Source: Lysobacteraceae bacterium SCN 69-320
GTDB lineage: Bacteria; Pseudomonadota; Gammaproteobacteria; Xanthomonadales; Rhodanobacteraceae
Direction: 5' to 3'
Assembly: GCA_001725155.1 (NCBI GenBank)
Contig: MEFP01000009.1
Coordinates: forward strand, 62,001-126,000
DNA: 64,000 nt
The notes beneath the pieces were generated by a model that saw only the letters and a program-made list of their open reading frames with translations, did no database searches and had not been told where the DNA came from. Numbering within the stretch: the first letter of the stretch is position 1; each line of letters begins with the position of its first letter. A program made the translations under genes and the position numbers. Shown here piece by piece: positions 62,424 to 64,000 of this stretch.

Positions 62424-63071
62424 ATGGCGCGGCTGCATCACAGCGGGACATCGGCGCCGGTCGCCGCCGGCGGCGTACCCGGCGCGCGCGCGAGTCTCGC
62501 CAGCGTTCGCGCGGCCGCGCTGCGCTGCCGCGCCTGTCCGCTATGGGCATCGGCGACGCAGACCGTATTCGGCGAAGGCCCCGAGCATGCGCGCGACATG
62601 CTGATCGGCGAGCAGCCCGGCGACAGCGAGGATCTGCAAGGCCATCCCTTCGTCGGTCCGGCCGGCCAGCTGCTCGACCGTGCGCTGGCCGAAGCCGGCA
62701 TCGACCGCAGCACCTTGTATCTGACCAACACGGTCAAGCACTTCAAATACCGCCTGCGCGGCAAGCGCCGCCTGCATGCGCGTGCCAGCGCGGCGGAACA
62801 GGCAGCCTGCCGCGTCTGGCTCGACGCCGAACTCGCGCGCGTGCGCCCGCAGCGCATCGTCTGCCTGGGCTCGATGGCGGCGCAGGCCCTGTTCGGCCGC
62901 AGCTTCCGTCTGCTGCTGGAACGCGGCCGCTGGCGCGAACTGCCCGGCGGCGCGCGCGCGTTGGCGACCGTGCATCCTTCCTATCTGCTGCGCCTGCGCG
63001 ACCCGGATGAGCGCGCCGAAGCCTATGCGCTGTTCGTCGCCGAGCTAAGCCGGCTGGCCGAGCCCGCGTAG
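62424..63071 (+). CDS. udgX: UdgX-type uracil-DNA glycosylase
   Basis: A 215-residue UDG-superfamily protein. A N-terminal cysteine pair (RCRACPLW) fits an iron-sulfur ligand set. GEQPGDSED and GHPFVGPAGQLLDRALAEAG (about 62-92) bear the water-activating region. NTVKHFKYRLRGKRRLHAR holds the KRRxH signature at about 114-118; His118 corresponds to the histidine (109 in M. smegmatis UdgX) that forms a covalent bond with the abasic site. VHPSYLLR is the C-terminal active-site motif. ATG 62424 has AAGGAG at 5 bases; a GTG at 62406 is less likely. The end overlaps ycaQ. Confidence 0.9.
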   Translation: MARLHHSGTSAPVAAGGVPGARASLASVRAAALRCRACPLWASATQTVFGEGPEHARDMLIGEQPGDSEDLQGHPFVGPAGQLLDRALAEAGIDRSTLYLTNTVKHFKYRLRGKRRLHARASAAEQAACRVWLDAELARVRPQRIVCLGSMAAQALFGRSFRLLLERGRWRELPGGARALATVHPSYLLRLRDPDERAEAYALFVAELSRLAEPA

Positions 63072-64000
63072 CGCGCGCCTGAGCGGCGCGGCAAACGCGC
63101 GCGGCTCGCAGCGGCCGAGAGTGACCGCCGGCGTCTCGTGCCAGGCGGCGCAGTCGCGGATCGCCGCGGCCACGTCGGCGGCCAGGGACTCCTCGACGAC
63201 CACGCCGTCTTCGAGAAACAGCGCCTTGATCTCGAAGCGGCCCTCGCGCCGATGGGCCTTGGCGTCGAGGCGGCCGACCAGACGCCCGCGGCGCAGTATC
63301 GGCAGCACGTAGTAGCCATAGCGGCGCTTGGCTTCGGGCGTATAGCACTCGATGCGGTAGTCGAAATCCATCAGCGCGGCGGCGCGCGCGCGATCCCACA
63401 CCAGCGGATCGAACGGCGACAGCAGGGTATTGTGGGTCGCGCGCAGGCCGCCGGCCGCGGCGCGGCGCAGCAGCGGTGCATGCTGCGCATGCACGTAGGC
63501 CGGCTTGTCCCAGCCGTTGACGCGTACGCGGAGGATCTCGCCGCGCGCGAGCAGCGGCTCCAGCTCATCGGCGGTGACCTGCCGACCTAGGCGAAAATAG
63601 TCGGCGATCCAGCGCGCCGGCGTGATGCCGAGCGCCTTGACCGACCGTGCTATCCATTCCTGCTTGACCGCCTGCGGCGTCTGCGCCTCGCGTTCGACCC
63701 GATGACGCTGCGCGGCCTGCAGCACTCGCTCGGCAAGATCGTAGACGCGCTGGAAATTGTCGCGCCGCGCGACGAGCAGCTCGCCGGTGCCGAACAGTGC
63801 CTCCAGCCAGCGCTTTTCCGCCTTCCAGCCCCACCAGCCGCTGCTGCCGCGGTTTTCGCCGGCGGCGAAATCGGCCGAGCGCACCGGACCGCGTTCGGTC
63901 ACGTGCGCGAGCAGATCGTCGGTCTCGCGGCGATGGCTGCTGCGGATGCGCGCCGAATGGCGCTGGGCCCAGTGGCCGGCACGCGCCGGGCGGAAATCGC
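63045..64000 (-). CDS. ycaQ: Crosslink-repair DNA glycosylase, YcaQ family (start outside window)
   Basis: About 318 C-terminal residues. The window contains LLAHVTERGPVRSADF, WWGWKAEKRWLEALFGTGEL, RDNFQRVYDLAERVLQ, LLSPFDPLVWDRARAAALMD and YRIECYTPEAKRRYGYYVLP, which match the winged-helix HTH_42/YcaQ family that unhooks interstrand crosslinks (AlkX in E. coli, AlkZ in Streptomyces). The catalytic QxD/QxQ motif lies in the missing N-terminus. The reading frame stays open to position 64000. It overlaps the udgX end by 27 bp, tail to tail. Confidence 0.93.
   Translation of the reverse strand, partial: DFRPARAGHWAQRHSARIRSSHRRETDDLLAHVTERGPVRSADFAAGENRGSSGWWGWKAEKRWLEALFGTGELLVARRDNFQRVYDLAERVLQAAQRHRVEREAQTPQAVKQEWIARSVKALGITPARWIADYFRLGRQVTADELEPLLARGEILRVRVNGWDKPAYVHAQHAPLLRRAAAGGLRATHNTLLSPFDPLVWDRARAAALMDFDYRIECYTPEAKRRYGYYVLPILRRGRLVGRLDAKAHRREGRFEIKALFLEDGVVVEESLAADVAAAIRDCAAWHETPAVTLGRCEPRAFAAPLRRALRGLGQPA

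Overview
The window is about 68-70% G+C, densely coded and almost entirely chromosomal housekeeping in character. Gene content and order point to a gammaproteobacterium of the Xanthomonadales/Lysobacterales, most likely Rhodanobacteraceae-like. The evidence is the run leuS-lptE-holA-nadD-rsfS-rlmH-maf-rng-yhdP-tldD, the adjacent dnaE-accA pair, a DUF2007 'pathogenicity-like' gene, dispersed GGGAATCGGGAATCG-type repeats, and a secreted protein ending in RIFADGFQTP. This placement is an inference from synteny. No rRNA, tRNA, insertion sequence, prophage, CRISPR array or recognisable defence island was found.

Layout. 1-13.5 kb (minus strand): tldD (cut by the window edge), a macro-domain gene, yhdP, rng, maf, rlmH, rsfS, nadD, holA, lptE and leuS, covering cell envelope, RNA processing, ribosome assembly, NAD synthesis, replication and LPS export. 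13.7-19.7 kb (plus): a secreted amidohydrolase, a CnoX-like thioredoxin/TPR protein, a hot-dog protein and a large secreted beta-helix protein. 19.7-26.5 kb: a P-loop kinase facing a membrane Ser/Thr kinase fused to an FGE-like domain, then DUF502, tesB, DUF2007, DUF421 and bpt (N-degron leucyltransferase). 26.5-34 kb: a membrane FMN glutamate-synthase-like protein coupled to a 93-residue protein of unknown function, purT, a transglutaminase-like protein, a secreted propeller-like protein and an FAD oxidoreductase. 34.1-35.3 kb: an SPFH membrane protein and a ribbon-helix-helix regulator preceded by a perfect 19-bp palindrome. 35.3-41 kb: a VanY-type carboxypeptidase, a TPR-sulfotransferase and a penicillin acylase. 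41-51 kb (plus): dnaE, accA, a second beta-helix protein, tilS, xseB and ispA. 51-64 kb: two small membrane proteins, gltX, a methyltransferase, a Tyr/Asp/Arg-rich secreted protein, rlmKL, a small hydrolase, a peptidoglycan amidase with an NlpC/P60 lipoprotein, SlyD-type FKBP, DUF1232, small secreted proteins, and two DNA-repair glycosylases (UdgX-type and YcaQ-type) whose ends overlap.

Regulation and non-coding structure. At least twelve genes are preceded by a TANNNT -10 hexamer running directly into a G/C-only discriminator close to GCGCGCC. Two of these, with -35 boxes at 17-bp spacing, would start transcription at or next to the start codon. Two intergenic regions hold related elements with inverted arms built on CCCTCCCC...GGGGAGGG, and a third carries one related hairpin. 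A different inverted-repeat family follows the amidohydrolase gene.

Nothing here is clearly a new multi-gene system. The best leads are the SPFH-RHH operon with its palindrome, the UdgX-type glycosylase, the GTGA-coupled FMN-synthase/93-residue pair, the macro gene inside the tldD-yhdP cluster, and the mobile-looking inverted-repeat elements.
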